Part shown: piece after piece, positions 1 through 6,607 of the stretch
How the letters are laid out: each line of letters starts with the position of its first letter
Numbering within the stretch: position 1 is the first letter of the stretch
Source of the DNA: DATBDM01 sp036269915
Lineage (GTDB): Bacteria > Actinomycetota > Thermoleophilia > Solirubrobacterales > Solirubrobacteraceae
Reading direction: 5' to 3'
Length of the DNA: 7,583 nucleotides
NCBI GenBank assembly: GCA_036269915.1
Contig: DATBDM010000298.1
Location: 1-7,583, forward strand
Program-made: the position numbers and the translations under genes
Notes under the pieces: generated by a model
What the model was told of the DNA's origin: nothing
The model's input: only the letters and a program-made list of their open reading frames with translations
The model's database searches: none

Positions 1-358
1 CGCGCGGGATCGCCGCGACGCCGCGCTCGGCACACCAGGCCAGCACGGCGGCGAGCTCGGACTCGTCACCCGGGCGCGCCACGGCGTCCGGCGGGTGCGG
101 GAACTCGCCGCGGAACGCGCGCACGACGTCGAGGTAGGAGGCGCCATGCGCGGCCAGCGCCCGCGCGTGGTCGTCCGTCGCCCACCCCGACGGGACGTCG
201 AGCCTCGGCGCGGGCAGCGCGACGGGCGCGGGCATCGCGGGCTCGGGCACCCCGAACCCGAGGTGCGCGGCGAGCCCGGTCGCCGCGTCGCGCAGCTCCG
301 CCCCTCCGGGCTGCTCGTCCTCGAAGCCCCAGCCCCAGTGCTTGCGCCGCCGCGGCAC
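1..358 (-). CDS. FAD-linked oxidase, alkyl-DHAP synthase-like (N-terminal part, cut by window edge)
   Basis: The first 119 residues of a minus-strand protein are visible; the rest lies beyond the left edge. The start chosen is GTG at 358-356, because the residues right after it form the typical opening of this family: a basic run, then KHWGWGFEDEQP at about 6-17. Further on are the spacer motif SYLDVVRAFRGEFPHPPD (about 74-91) and ARPGDESELAAVLAWCAERG (about 94-113), which is the beginning of a PCMH-type FAD-binding domain. Known members are flavoproteins of the vanillyl-alcohol oxidase/AgpS class. In eukaryotes AgpS exchanges the acyl group of acyl-dihydroxyacetone phosphate for a fatty alcohol; the substrate of most actinobacterial members is not established, so I name only the family. 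The gene is divergent from the Nudix gene, with 15 bp between start codons. Family confidence is good; the specific substrate is unknown. Confidence 0.8.
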   Translation of the reverse strand, partial: MPRRRKHWGWGFEDEQPGGAELRDAATGLAAHLGFGVPEPAMPAPVALPAPRLDVPSGWATDDHARALAAHGASYLDVVRAFRGEFPHPPDAVARPGDESELAAVLAWCAERGVAAIPR

Positions 359-364
359 TACCCT
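359..364 (+). promoter_or_regulatory. Candidate -10 element (TACCCT) for the Nudix gene
   Basis: TACCCT fits the actinobacterial TAnnnT -10 pattern. Nine bases separate it from the ATG at 374, so a transcript starting about 7 bases downstream would have little or no leader. I see no Shine-Dalgarno sequence and no convincing -35 box at the usual distance. The hexamer directly abuts the start codon of the divergent FAD-oxidase gene. This rests on pattern only. Confidence 0.35.
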
Positions 365-373
365 CGGTCTCGC

Positions 374-1024
374 ATGTCGTCGCAGCCCGGCATCCTCGCC
401 CGCGGACCCTGGCAGACCGGCCAGGTCGCCGCGCGCTGGCGCGAGGAGCCCTTCGCGGCCGGCGCCGACCAGGAGGCCGCCGCCGACGCGGCGATCGCCG
501 CGCTCGCCGACCGCGGCTCACCGGCCCACGACGGGTTCGCCGCCCGGCTCGCGGGCTACCGCGCCAACGGCGACGGACTCGAGCTCGAGCTGCAGCCGAT
601 GCGCTGGTCGCTGCGGCTGCTGCCCGCGGGCGCCGACGGCGCCCTCTCCGTCCTGTGCGTCGTGCGCGACGCCGAGGGCCGCTGGCTCGCCGGCCGGCGC
701 GCCGGGTGGGTCGCGACCTGGGCGGGCCGCTGGGCGCTCGGCGCCGGCGGGACGGTCGAGGTCGGCGAGGACCCGGTCGAGGCGCTCAGCCGCGAGCTCG
801 AGGAGGAGTGGGCCGTGCGGCCCGAGCGGCTCGCCATCGAGGCGCTCGTGCGGCTCCCCAGCGGCTTGGTCATGCTGATCGGCCAGGCCTGGATCGGCGC
901 CGACCCGGAGGTCGTCCGCGACCCCGAGCACGACGAGCACGCCTGGTGGCCCGCCGACCCCGGCGAATGGCCCGAGGAGGCGTCGCGTGAGCTGCGTCTC
1001 ATGGCCGGTCTGATCGACCCGTGA
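374..1024 (+). CDS. Nudix hydrolase with an extra N-terminal domain
   Basis: This 216-residue protein carries a Nudix box at residues 126-148 with the spacing G-x5-E-x7-REUxEExGU. The visible key residues are G126, E132, R140, E141, E144 and E145, the last ones being the usual Mg2+ ligands. The box ends W146-A147-V148, so the usual Gly is Ala. Nudix enzymes cleave nucleoside diphosphates linked to another group; the substrate cannot be read from this sequence. About 90 residues precede the Nudix fold (which begins near ALSVLCVVRDAEG, 90-102). Their pattern of an alpha-helical stretch, then RLxGY and LELELQPMRW (69-78), recalls the N-terminal region of NUDT22-like proteins, but this is a weak resemblance. 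ATG 374 is chosen over the in-frame start at 95, because the extra 93 residues would be Arg/Pro-rich and would overlap the divergent FAD-oxidase gene. It probably heads a short operon with the next gene, since its TGA overlaps that gene's ATG by one base. Confidence 0.85.
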   Translation: MSSQPGILARGPWQTGQVAARWREEPFAAGADQEAAADAAIAALADRGSPAHDGFAARLAGYRANGDGLELELQPMRWSLRLLPAGADGALSVLCVVRDAEGRWLAGRRAGWVATWAGRWALGAGGTVEVGEDPVEALSRELEEEWAVRPERLAIEALVRLPSGLVMLIGQAWIGADPEVVRDPEHDEHAWWPADPGEWPEEASRELRLMAGLIDP

Positions 1025-1329
1025 TGACGTTCACGCGTCTCAAGTACCTCTCGTTCACCCACTCGGCGATCTATCTCACGCTGCTGGTCTCGTGGGCCGT
1101 CGGGGCGGACGGCCTGAAGTACGTCTGCGGCTGGGCGCACGGCCTGTTGTGGATCTTCGTGTCGCTGCTGTGCATCGAGGCCGTGCGGCGCCGGATCATC
1201 CCGCTCTGGCTCGCCGTGATGGTCGCCGTCGTGGGCGGCATCGGGCCGTTCGCGGGCAGCATCGGCTTCGTCGTCTGCGAGCGGCGCGGGTGGCGCCCGG
1301 GATCCCCCGTGCGACGCGGTATGGTCTGA
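1024..1329 (+). CDS. Small integral membrane protein, DUF3817-like
   Basis: This 101-residue hydrophobic protein has three likely membrane helices at about 8-28, 36-54 and 60-85. Basic clusters after the second (RRR, 55-57) and third (ERR, 86-88) helices suggest cytoplasmic ends. The GWAHGLLWIF stretch (36-45) between helices 1 and 2 resembles the conserved G-x-x-HG region of DUF3817 proteins, which are small actinobacterial and Firmicute membrane proteins of unknown function. The ATG at 1024 overlaps the Nudix TGA by one base. A GTG at 1021 in the same frame would give a 4-base GTGA overlap and one more residue. Either way, translation is probably coupled to the Nudix gene. The gene ends 9 bases before the 2-oxoglutarate dehydrogenase start, so readthrough into that gene is plausible. 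The membrane-protein call is firm; the family call is moderate. Confidence 0.7.
   Translation: MTFTRLKYLSFTHSAIYLTLLVSWAVGADGLKYVCGWAHGLLWIFVSLLCIEAVRRRIIPLWLAVMVAVVGGIGPFAGSIGFVVCERRGWRPGSPVRRGMV
1320..1325 (+). promoter_or_regulatory. Candidate -10 element (TATGGT) ahead of the E2-E1 fusion gene
   Basis: TATGGT matches TAnnnT and lies 13 bases before the ATG at 1339, inside the last codons of the preceding gene. If used, it would give the large gene its own transcript with a leader of about 7 bases. No clear -35 box or Shine-Dalgarno is visible, so the gene may instead be read from the upstream Nudix promoter. Confidence 0.25.
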
Positions 1330-1338
1330 GACTCAGAT

Positions 1339-4300
1339 ATGGCGGTCAATACCACGGTCGAAGTGACCATGCCCCAGATGGGTGACTCGGTCTCCGAGGG
1401 CACCATCCTGGAGTGGCATAAGCAGGAGGGCGATCAGGTCTCGCAGGACGAGACGCTCGTCGAGATCTCCACCGACAAGGTCGACGCGGAGGTCCCCGCG
1501 CCGACGACCGGCACCGTGGTGAAGATCCACGCCGCCGAAGGCGACACCGTGACGGTGGGCGCAGTCCTCGCGGAGATCGCCGTGGGCGATGGACAGGCCG
1601 CGATCTCGAACGGCAACGGCAGCGCTCCGGCGCTGTCGGACGCGCCCGCCGAGGAGGACGCCGGCGGCGCCGTCGTCGAGATCGAGATGCCCCAGATGGG
1701 CGAGTCGGTCTCCGAGGGCGTGGTGCTCGAGTGGCACAAGCAGCCCGGCGACTCCGTGGCCGCCGACGAGACGATCGTCGAGATCTCGACCGACAAGGTC
1801 GACGCCGAGGTCCCCGCCCCGGCGTCGGGCACGATGGGCGACATCCTCGCCCACGCCGGCGAGACCGTCACGGTCGGCCAGGTCATCGGCACGATGACCT
1901 CCGGCAACGGCGCCTCGGCGCCCGCGGCGAAGCCGCCGCAGCCGACCAGCGCGCCCCGTCCCGCGGGCGACGTGCCGGCGCCCCCCGAGGGCACCAAGGC
2001 CACGCCCGTGGCCCGCCGCGTGGCCGCCGCGCACGGCGTCGACCTCGGCGCCGTCCACGGCTCCGGGCCCGACGGGAGGATCGGCAAGGACGACGTGCTC
2101 GCCGCCGCGAAGAACGGCGCGACCGCGTCCACGAACGGCAGGCCCGAGGGCGCCACCCTGCTCAAGGGCGCCTCGGCGATGCTCGCCCGCTACATGGACG
2201 AGTCGCGCTCGATCCCGACCGCGACCTCGTTCCGCACGATCACCGTCACCGCGCTCGACGGCCGCCGCAAGCAGCTCAAGGCCGCCGGCCAGAAGGTCTC
2301 CTTCACCCACCTGATCGCCTACGCGGTCGCGCGCGCCGCGACGGAGCAGATGCCGGTGATGGCCCGCCACTTCGCCGCGGTCGACGGCAAGCCGCACGTC
2401 GTCGACGACGGCGGCGTGAACCTCGGCATCGCCGTCGACGTGGAGAAGAAGGACGGTGGGCGCACGCTGATGGTCCCCGTCATCCGCGACGCGGGCCGGC
2501 TCTCCTTCGGGGACTTCCTCAGCGCCTTCGGCGACCTCATCGCCCGTGCCCGCGAGAACAAGCTGACCGCGGACGACCTCCAGGGCGCGAACGTCTCGCT
2601 CACCAACCCCGGCGGCATCGGCACGATCGCCTCCGTCCCGCGGCTGATGGGCGGCCAGGGCACGATCGTCGCCACCGGCTCGATCGCCTACCCCGTCGGC
2701 CTCGGCGCCATCGGCGCGACGATCGGCGCGGAGAAGGTGATGACGATGACGTCGACCTACGACCATCGCATCATCCAGGGCGCGGAGTCCGGCCAGTTCC
2801 TGCAGCTCGTCGAGGGCTACCTCCAGGGCGAGCACGGCTTCTACGAGCAGGTCTTCTCGGACCTCGGCGCCCCGCTCGGCCCGGCGATCCTGCCGCCCGC
2901 CCCCGCCGCCGCCACCACCGCGCCGGCCGCGCCGCCCGCTCCCGGCGAGGCGCCGGTCGAGGACCGCCGCCAGCGCCCCGCGCCGGAGGAGGACCTGCTG
3001 CAGGCCGTCCAGGCGGCGACCTCGCTGATCAAGGCCCACCGCACGCACGGCCACCTCGCCGCGCGCCTGGACCCGCTGGGCTCCGAGCCCGAGGGCGATC
3101 CCGCGCTCGATCCCGAGCCGCTCGGCCTCACCCCGGAGCTGATGCAGCAGATCCCGGCCAAGGTGCTGCGCATCGGCGTCCCGGGCGCGACGCTGGCCGA
3201 CGCGCTGCCGCATCTGCGGGAGACCTACTGCGGGACGATCGCCTACGAGATCGAGCACATCGCCTCCCACCGCCAGCGCGTCTGGCTGCGCGAGAAGATC
3301 GAGACCGGCGCCTTCCGTGGCCCGATGACCGACGAGGAGAAGCGCAAGCTCCTGCGCCGCCTCACGCAGGTCGACTCGCTCGAGCGGTTCATGCACAAGG
3401 CCTACCTGGGCCAGAAGCAGTTCTCGATCGAGGGCCTCGACATGACCGTGCCGATGCTCGACGAGATGATCCAGCTCGCCGGCGCCCAGGGCGGCCGCGA
3501 GGTCTTCATCGGCATGGCCCACCGCGGGCGGCTCAACGTGCTCGCCCACAACCTCGGCCGCGCGTACGAGACGATCTTCCGCGAGTTCGAGGGCGCGTCC
3601 TCGATCGAGGCCGTCACCACGATCCCCCAGGGCGGCACCGGCGACGTCAAGTACCACCACGGCGCGCAGGGCAGCTACGCCCTCGAGGGCGACCGCTCGA
3701 TCGTCGTCCGGCTCGAGTCCAACCCGAGCCACCTCGAGTTCGTCGCCCCGGTCGTCGACGGCGCGACGCGCGCGGTCCAGACCTCGCGCCAGGGCGCGCA
3801 CGCGCACCTCGACCACGACGCCGCGGTGCCGGTCGTGCTCCACGGCGACGCGGCCTTCCCGGGCCAGGGCGTGGTCGCGGAGACGTTCAACCTCCAGGCG
3901 CTCGACGGCTACACGGTCGGCGGCACGCTGCACCTGATCCAGAACAACCAGGTCGGCTTCACCACCGACCCGGACGATGCCCGCTCCACCCGCTGGGCGT
4001 CGGACCTCGCGAAGGGCTTCGACGTCCCGATCATCCACGTCAACGCCGACGACGTCGAGGCGTGCATCTCCGCCGTCCGGCTCGCGTACGCGTTCCGGCA
4101 GGAGTTCGGGCACGACGTGCTGCTCGACCTGATCGGCTACCGCCGCTTCGGCCACAACGAGGCGGACGAGCCCGGCTACACGCAGCCGGAGATGGCGGCC
4201 AAGATCAAGGCCAAGACTCCCGCCCGCGAGATCTTCGCGGAGAAGCTCGTGGAGCAGGGCGTCATGACCAAGGAGGAGACGGACCAGCTCGCGGCTGAGA

Positions 4301-5619
4301 TCTGGCAGGACCTCTCCGACCGCCACAAGGCCCTCAAGGAGGAGCTGGCGGTGGCCGACGCCGAGCAGCCGACCGGCGGCTACGAGCTCGACCGCTCGCC
4401 GTCGCCCGAGGTCACCACCGCGGTCCCCGCGGAGGAGCTCGAGCGCCTCAACGAGGCGCTGCTCGCGCTGCCCGAGGGCTTCTCGGTGCATCCGAAGCTC
4501 GCACGCCAGCTCGAGCGCCGGCGCGCGGCGGTCGGCCCCGACGGCGGCATCGACTGGGCCCAGGCCGAGGCGCTCGCCTTCGCGTCGCTGGTCTCCGAGG
4601 GCTCCCCCGTGCGGCTGACCGGGCAGGACTCCGAGCGCGGGACGTTCTCCCAGCGCCACCTGGTCCTGCACGACTACAAGACCGGCCAGCGCGTCTCGCC
4701 GATCCAGAACCTGAACAGCGCGCTCGCGCCGATGGAGCTGCACAACTCGCCGCTGTCGGAGATCGCCTGCCTGGGCTTCGAGTACGGCTACTCGATGGAG
4801 GCGCCGGAGACGCTCGTGCTCTGGGAGGCGCAGTTCGGCGACTTCGTCAACGGCGCCCAGGTCATCATCGACCAGTTCATCGTCTCGGCGCTGGCCAAGT
4901 GGGGCCAGACGACGCGCCTGACGCTGCTGCTGCCCCACGGCTACGAGGGCTCGGGCCCGGAGCACTCCTCCGCGCGCCTGGAGCGCTTCCTGCAGCTCGC
5001 CGCCGAGGGCAACATCCGCGTGGCGAACCTGACGACGCCGGCGCAGTACTTCCACCTGCTGCGCCGCCAGGCCCGCGTGGCCAAGCAGCGCCCGCTGGTG
5101 ATCATGACCCCGAAGTCGCTGCTGCGCCTGCCGCAGGCGACCTCGCGGATCGAGCACCTGGCCGACTCGCGCTTCTACCCGGTGCTGCCCGAGCCCCGGA
5201 TCGACGAGGAGAAGGTCACGCGGCTCGTGCTCTGCACCGGCAAGATCTTCTACGACCTCAAGGGCCACGCCACGCGCGAGGGCAACGAGGGCGTGGCGAT
5301 CTCGCGCGTCGAGCTGCTCTATCCCTTCCCGCAGCAGCAGATCGAGGACGAGGTCCACCGCTACCCGAACCTGCGCGAGGTCGTGTGGGTGCAGGAGGAG
5401 CCGCGCAACATGGGCGCCCGCGCGCACATGAGCCCGCGGATGCTGCAGATGCTCCCGAGCACGCTCGAGTTCGGCTACATCGGGCGGCCGGAGCGCGCCT
5501 CGCCGGGCGAGGGCTACCCGGCCGCGCACACGATCGAGCAGAACCGGATCATCCGGACGGCGCTGGACCTGTCGATCCCGGTCTCGGTCAATCCCGCCAA
5601 GCAGCCCGGCGAGCGGTAA
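1339..5619 (+). CDS. 2-oxoglutarate dehydrogenase E2-E1 fusion (OdhA/Kgd type) with two N-terminal lipoyl domains and a subunit-binding domain
   Basis: This is a single 1426-residue chain for the TCA-cycle conversion of 2-oxoglutarate to succinyl-CoA. Domains in order: lipoyl 1 (about 7-83, lipoyl Lys K47 in STDKVDAEV); lipoyl 2 (about 113-189, K153 in the same motif); Ala/Pro linker; peripheral subunit-binding domain (about 220-257, GSGPDGRIGKDDVL at 241-254); E2 acyltransferase (about 272-500, SLTNPGGIGT at 420-429 and catalytic H476 in YDHRIIQGAESG); Ala/Pro-rich linker (about 511-549); E1 (about 550-1426). In E1, H728 of HRGRLNV and H773 of KYHHG match the E. coli SucA residues H260 and H298 that contact 2-oxoglutarate. 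GDAAF (836-840) and NN 869-870 form the thiamine diphosphate/Mg site. RLTGQDSERGTFSQRH (about 1092-1107) is the transketolase-like pyrimidine domain. Mycobacterial Kgd and corynebacterial OdhA (about 1220-1230 residues) have no lipoyl or subunit-binding domain and begin with a short E1_N segment, which I do not see here. Start: the only sensible ATG, 9 bp after the previous stop. Role is near certain. Confidence 0.95.
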   Translation: MAVNTTVEVTMPQMGDSVSEGTILEWHKQEGDQVSQDETLVEISTDKVDAEVPAPTTGTVVKIHAAEGDTVTVGAVLAEIAVGDGQAAISNGNGSAPALSDAPAEEDAGGAVVEIEMPQMGESVSEGVVLEWHKQPGDSVAADETIVEISTDKVDAEVPAPASGTMGDILAHAGETVTVGQVIGTMTSGNGASAPAAKPPQPTSAPRPAGDVPAPPEGTKATPVARRVAAAHGVDLGAVHGSGPDGRIGKDDVLAAAKNGATASTNGRPEGATLLKGASAMLARYMDESRSIPTATSFRTITVTALDGRRKQLKAAGQKVSFTHLIAYAVARAATEQMPVMARHFAAVDGKPHVVDDGGVNLGIAVDVEKKDGGRTLMVPVIRDAGRLSFGDFLSAFGDLIARARENKLTADDLQGANVSLTNPGGIGTIASVPRLMGGQGTIVATGSIAYPVGLGAIGATIGAEKVMTMTSTYDHRIIQGAESGQFLQLVEGYLQGEHGFYEQVFSDLGAPLGPAILPPAPAAATTAPAAPPAPGEAPVEDRRQRPAPEEDLLQAVQAATSLIKAHRTHGHLAARLDPLGSEPEGDPALDPEPLGLTPELMQQIPAKVLRIGVPGATLADALPHLRETYCGTIAYEIEHIASHRQRVWLREKIETGAFRGPMTDEEKRKLLRRLTQVDSLERFMHKAYLGQKQFSIEGLDMTVPMLDEMIQLAGAQGGREVFIGMAHRGRLNVLAHNLGRAYETIFREFEGASSIEAVTTIPQGGTGDVKYHHGAQGSYALEGDRSIVVRLESNPSHLEFVAPVVDGATRAVQTSRQGAHAHLDHDAAVPVVLHGDAAFPGQGVVAETFNLQALDGYTVGGTLHLIQNNQVGFTTDPDDARSTRWASDLAKGFDVPIIHVNADDVEACISAVRLAYAFRQEFGHDVLLDLIGYRRFGHNEADEPGYTQPEMAAKIKAKTPAREIFAEKLVEQGVMTKEETDQLAAEIWQDLSDRHKALKEELAVADAEQPTGGYELDRSPSPEVTTAVPAEELERLNEALLALPEGFSVHPKLARQLERRRAAVGPDGGIDWAQAEALAFASLVSEGSPVRLTGQDSERGTFSQRHLVLHDYKTGQRVSPIQNLNSALAPMELHNSPLSEIACLGFEYGYSMEAPETLVLWEAQFGDFVNGAQVIIDQFIVSALAKWGQTTRLTLLLPHGYEGSGPEHSSARLERFLQLAAEGNIRVANLTTPAQYFHLLRRQARVAKQRPLVIMTPKSLLRLPQATSRIEHLADSRFYPVLPEPRIDEEKVTRLVLCTGKIFYDLKGHATREGNEGVAISRVELLYPFPQQQIEDEVHRYPNLREVVWVQEEPRNMGARAHMSPRMLQMLPSTLEFGYIGRPERASPGEGYPAAHTIEQNRIIRTALDLSIPVSVNPAKQPGER
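1369..1836 (+). repeat. Intragenic tandem duplication encoding the two lipoyl domains
   Basis: Two copies, about 1369-1518 and 1687-1836, are offset by 318 bases (106 codons). Over the 50 residues starting at MPQMG (residues 11-60 and 117-166) I count 39 identities, and long stretches match at the DNA level too, such as the codons around the lipoyl lysines. The linker between them (about residues 84-112) is rich in Gly, Ala and Ser, as is normal for swinging-arm linkers. Confidence 0.9.
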
Positions 5620-5631
5620 GGTCGCACGTAG

Positions 5632-5657
5632 GTCGATGCCGCGCCGGCGGCGCCGAC
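5632..5657. terminator. GC-rich hairpin between convergent genes (possible terminator without a U-tract)
   Basis: The two 11-base arms (5632-5642 and 5647-5657) pair with one mismatch (A-C) and one G-T wobble around a 4-base GCCG loop. It starts 12 bases after the stop of the E2-E1 gene and lies 43 bases beyond the stop of the convergent DUF1028 gene. No T-run follows on either strand, so it is not a classical intrinsic terminator. Actinobacteria often use such hairpins or Rho. The rest of the 81-base gap (5620-5700) shows nothing else. Confidence 0.4.
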
Positions 5658-5700
5658 GCGACGCGAGCCCGCAGAGGCAGCGACCGGAGGGCGAAACCCG

Positions 5701-6591
5701 TTATCCGCGCAATGCCGCCGCGACTGAAGCGGCCGCCGGCGCGAACTCCGGCGGCAGGCGCTCGAGCAGCACGAGCCAGCCGGGGTTGATCGCGGCCGCT
5801 TGGCGGACGGCGCCGACGCCCGCGTCGAGCTCTCCCGCGTGGGCGCGGGCGAGACCGGCCCAGAAGAGCAGCTCGTCGGACTCCGGCGCAAGCCGCTGCG
5901 CCTGGTCGTAGCGCTCCCCGGCCGCGTCCGCGTCGCCGGCGGCGAGCAGTTGGTCGGCCTCGTCGGCGAGCTCGTAGGCGCGATGGAGATGGAGCAGGCG
6001 GTGGAGCTCGCGCAGCGGATGCTCGGAGTCCTCGACGCGCAGGTCGATCCGCTTGCGCCACGGCTCGCCGCGCGCAGCGACGACGATCATCGCCGCCGAC
6101 TGGCGCCCGCGGACGTCGCCACCTTGGCCCTCGGCGGCGTCGAGCGCGGCCATCATGCGCTCCGCGAGCGTGCCGTGCGCGGTCTCGAAGGCCTGCGACA
6201 TCGCCCGCGGGACCGTGTCGCGGGCCATCATGTTCGCCTGGCAGCTGTAGTGCGGGCCGGTCACGTGGCCGGCCTCGGCGATACAGCCGACGCCGGTGTG
6301 GACGGCGACGCCGCCGTCAGCGTCCACGATGCCGACCTGCCGCGCCACGGCGAGCTCGTCGTGGCCCAGGACGTGCGCGAGCGCGTCCGCGGCGCGATCC
6401 CCGGCCGCCAGGCGCTCGAGCGCGTCCGGCCCGTGGGCGGGCTCGACGACGGACTGCGTGGCGACGGCTCCCACGCCTGCGCGCGCCCACAGGCACAGCG
6501 AGCCGACGGAGAACCAGTGCGACTGGACGGCGGCGCCGAGCGCGCCGGTCTCGGGGTCGCGGGCGACGATGGAGTAGGTCCCGTGGCGCAT
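5701..6591 (-). CDS. DUF1028 family protein with a C-terminal TPR-like extension
   Basis: This protein has 296 residues from the ATG at 6591. The N-terminal part is typical DUF1028: TYSIVARDPETGALGAAV (5-22), then WARAGVGAVATQ (35-46), GxGCIAEAGHVTGPHYSCQANMM (about 100-122), GGDVRGRQSAAMIVV (157-171) and RVEDSEHPLREL (185-196). DUF1028 is an uncharacterised family regarded as related to Ntn-hydrolases, so a Thr or Ser near the N-terminus could be a nucleophile; that is inference. Residues about 203-272 look like two TPR-type helical hairpins (ADQLLAAGDADAAGERYDQA and then LFWAGLARAHAGELDAGVGA), suggesting a protein-contact surface. An in-frame ATG at 6609 would add six residues (MRPSSG) but would overlap the start of the divergent gene, and the conserved block starts just after 6591. 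No signal peptide or membrane segment is seen. Family confidence is high; function unknown. Confidence 0.87.
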   Translation of the reverse strand: MRHGTYSIVARDPETGALGAAVQSHWFSVGSLCLWARAGVGAVATQSVVEPAHGPDALERLAAGDRAADALAHVLGHDELAVARQVGIVDADGGVAVHTGVGCIAEAGHVTGPHYSCQANMMARDTVPRAMSQAFETAHGTLAERMMAALDAAEGQGGDVRGRQSAAMIVVAARGEPWRKRIDLRVEDSEHPLRELHRLLHLHRAYELADEADQLLAAGDADAAGERYDQAQRLAPESDELLFWAGLARAHAGELDAGVGAVRQAAAINPGWLVLLERLPPEFAPAAASVAAALRG

Positions 6592-6607
6592 GCCCGATGA
6601 TGGTCTC

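Noticed and set aside
95..373. Upstream extension of the Nudix gene by 93 residues
   Set aside because: The extension is Arg/Pro-rich and overlaps the recognisable N-terminus of the minus-strand FAD oxidase; ATG 374 has a -10-like hexamer at a fitting distance.
1731..4298. An 855-codon plus-strand frame inside the E2-E1 gene
   Set aside because: Arg/Pro-rich composition and full overlap with a gene whose domains are clear from end to end; it is an out-of-frame reading of the same DNA.
1333..5529. A 1398-codon open frame on the minus strand opposite the E2-E1 gene
   Set aside because: Its translation is a low-complexity mix of Arg, Leu, Val, Ala, Asp and His with no domain, and it mirrors the codon pattern of the real gene. 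In very GC-rich genes the opposite strand often stays open because stop codons are AT-rich.
5800..6600. A 266-codon plus-strand frame opposite DUF1028
   Set aside because: The minus-strand frame has clear DUF1028 motifs; the plus-strand product has none and is typical of an antisense shadow.
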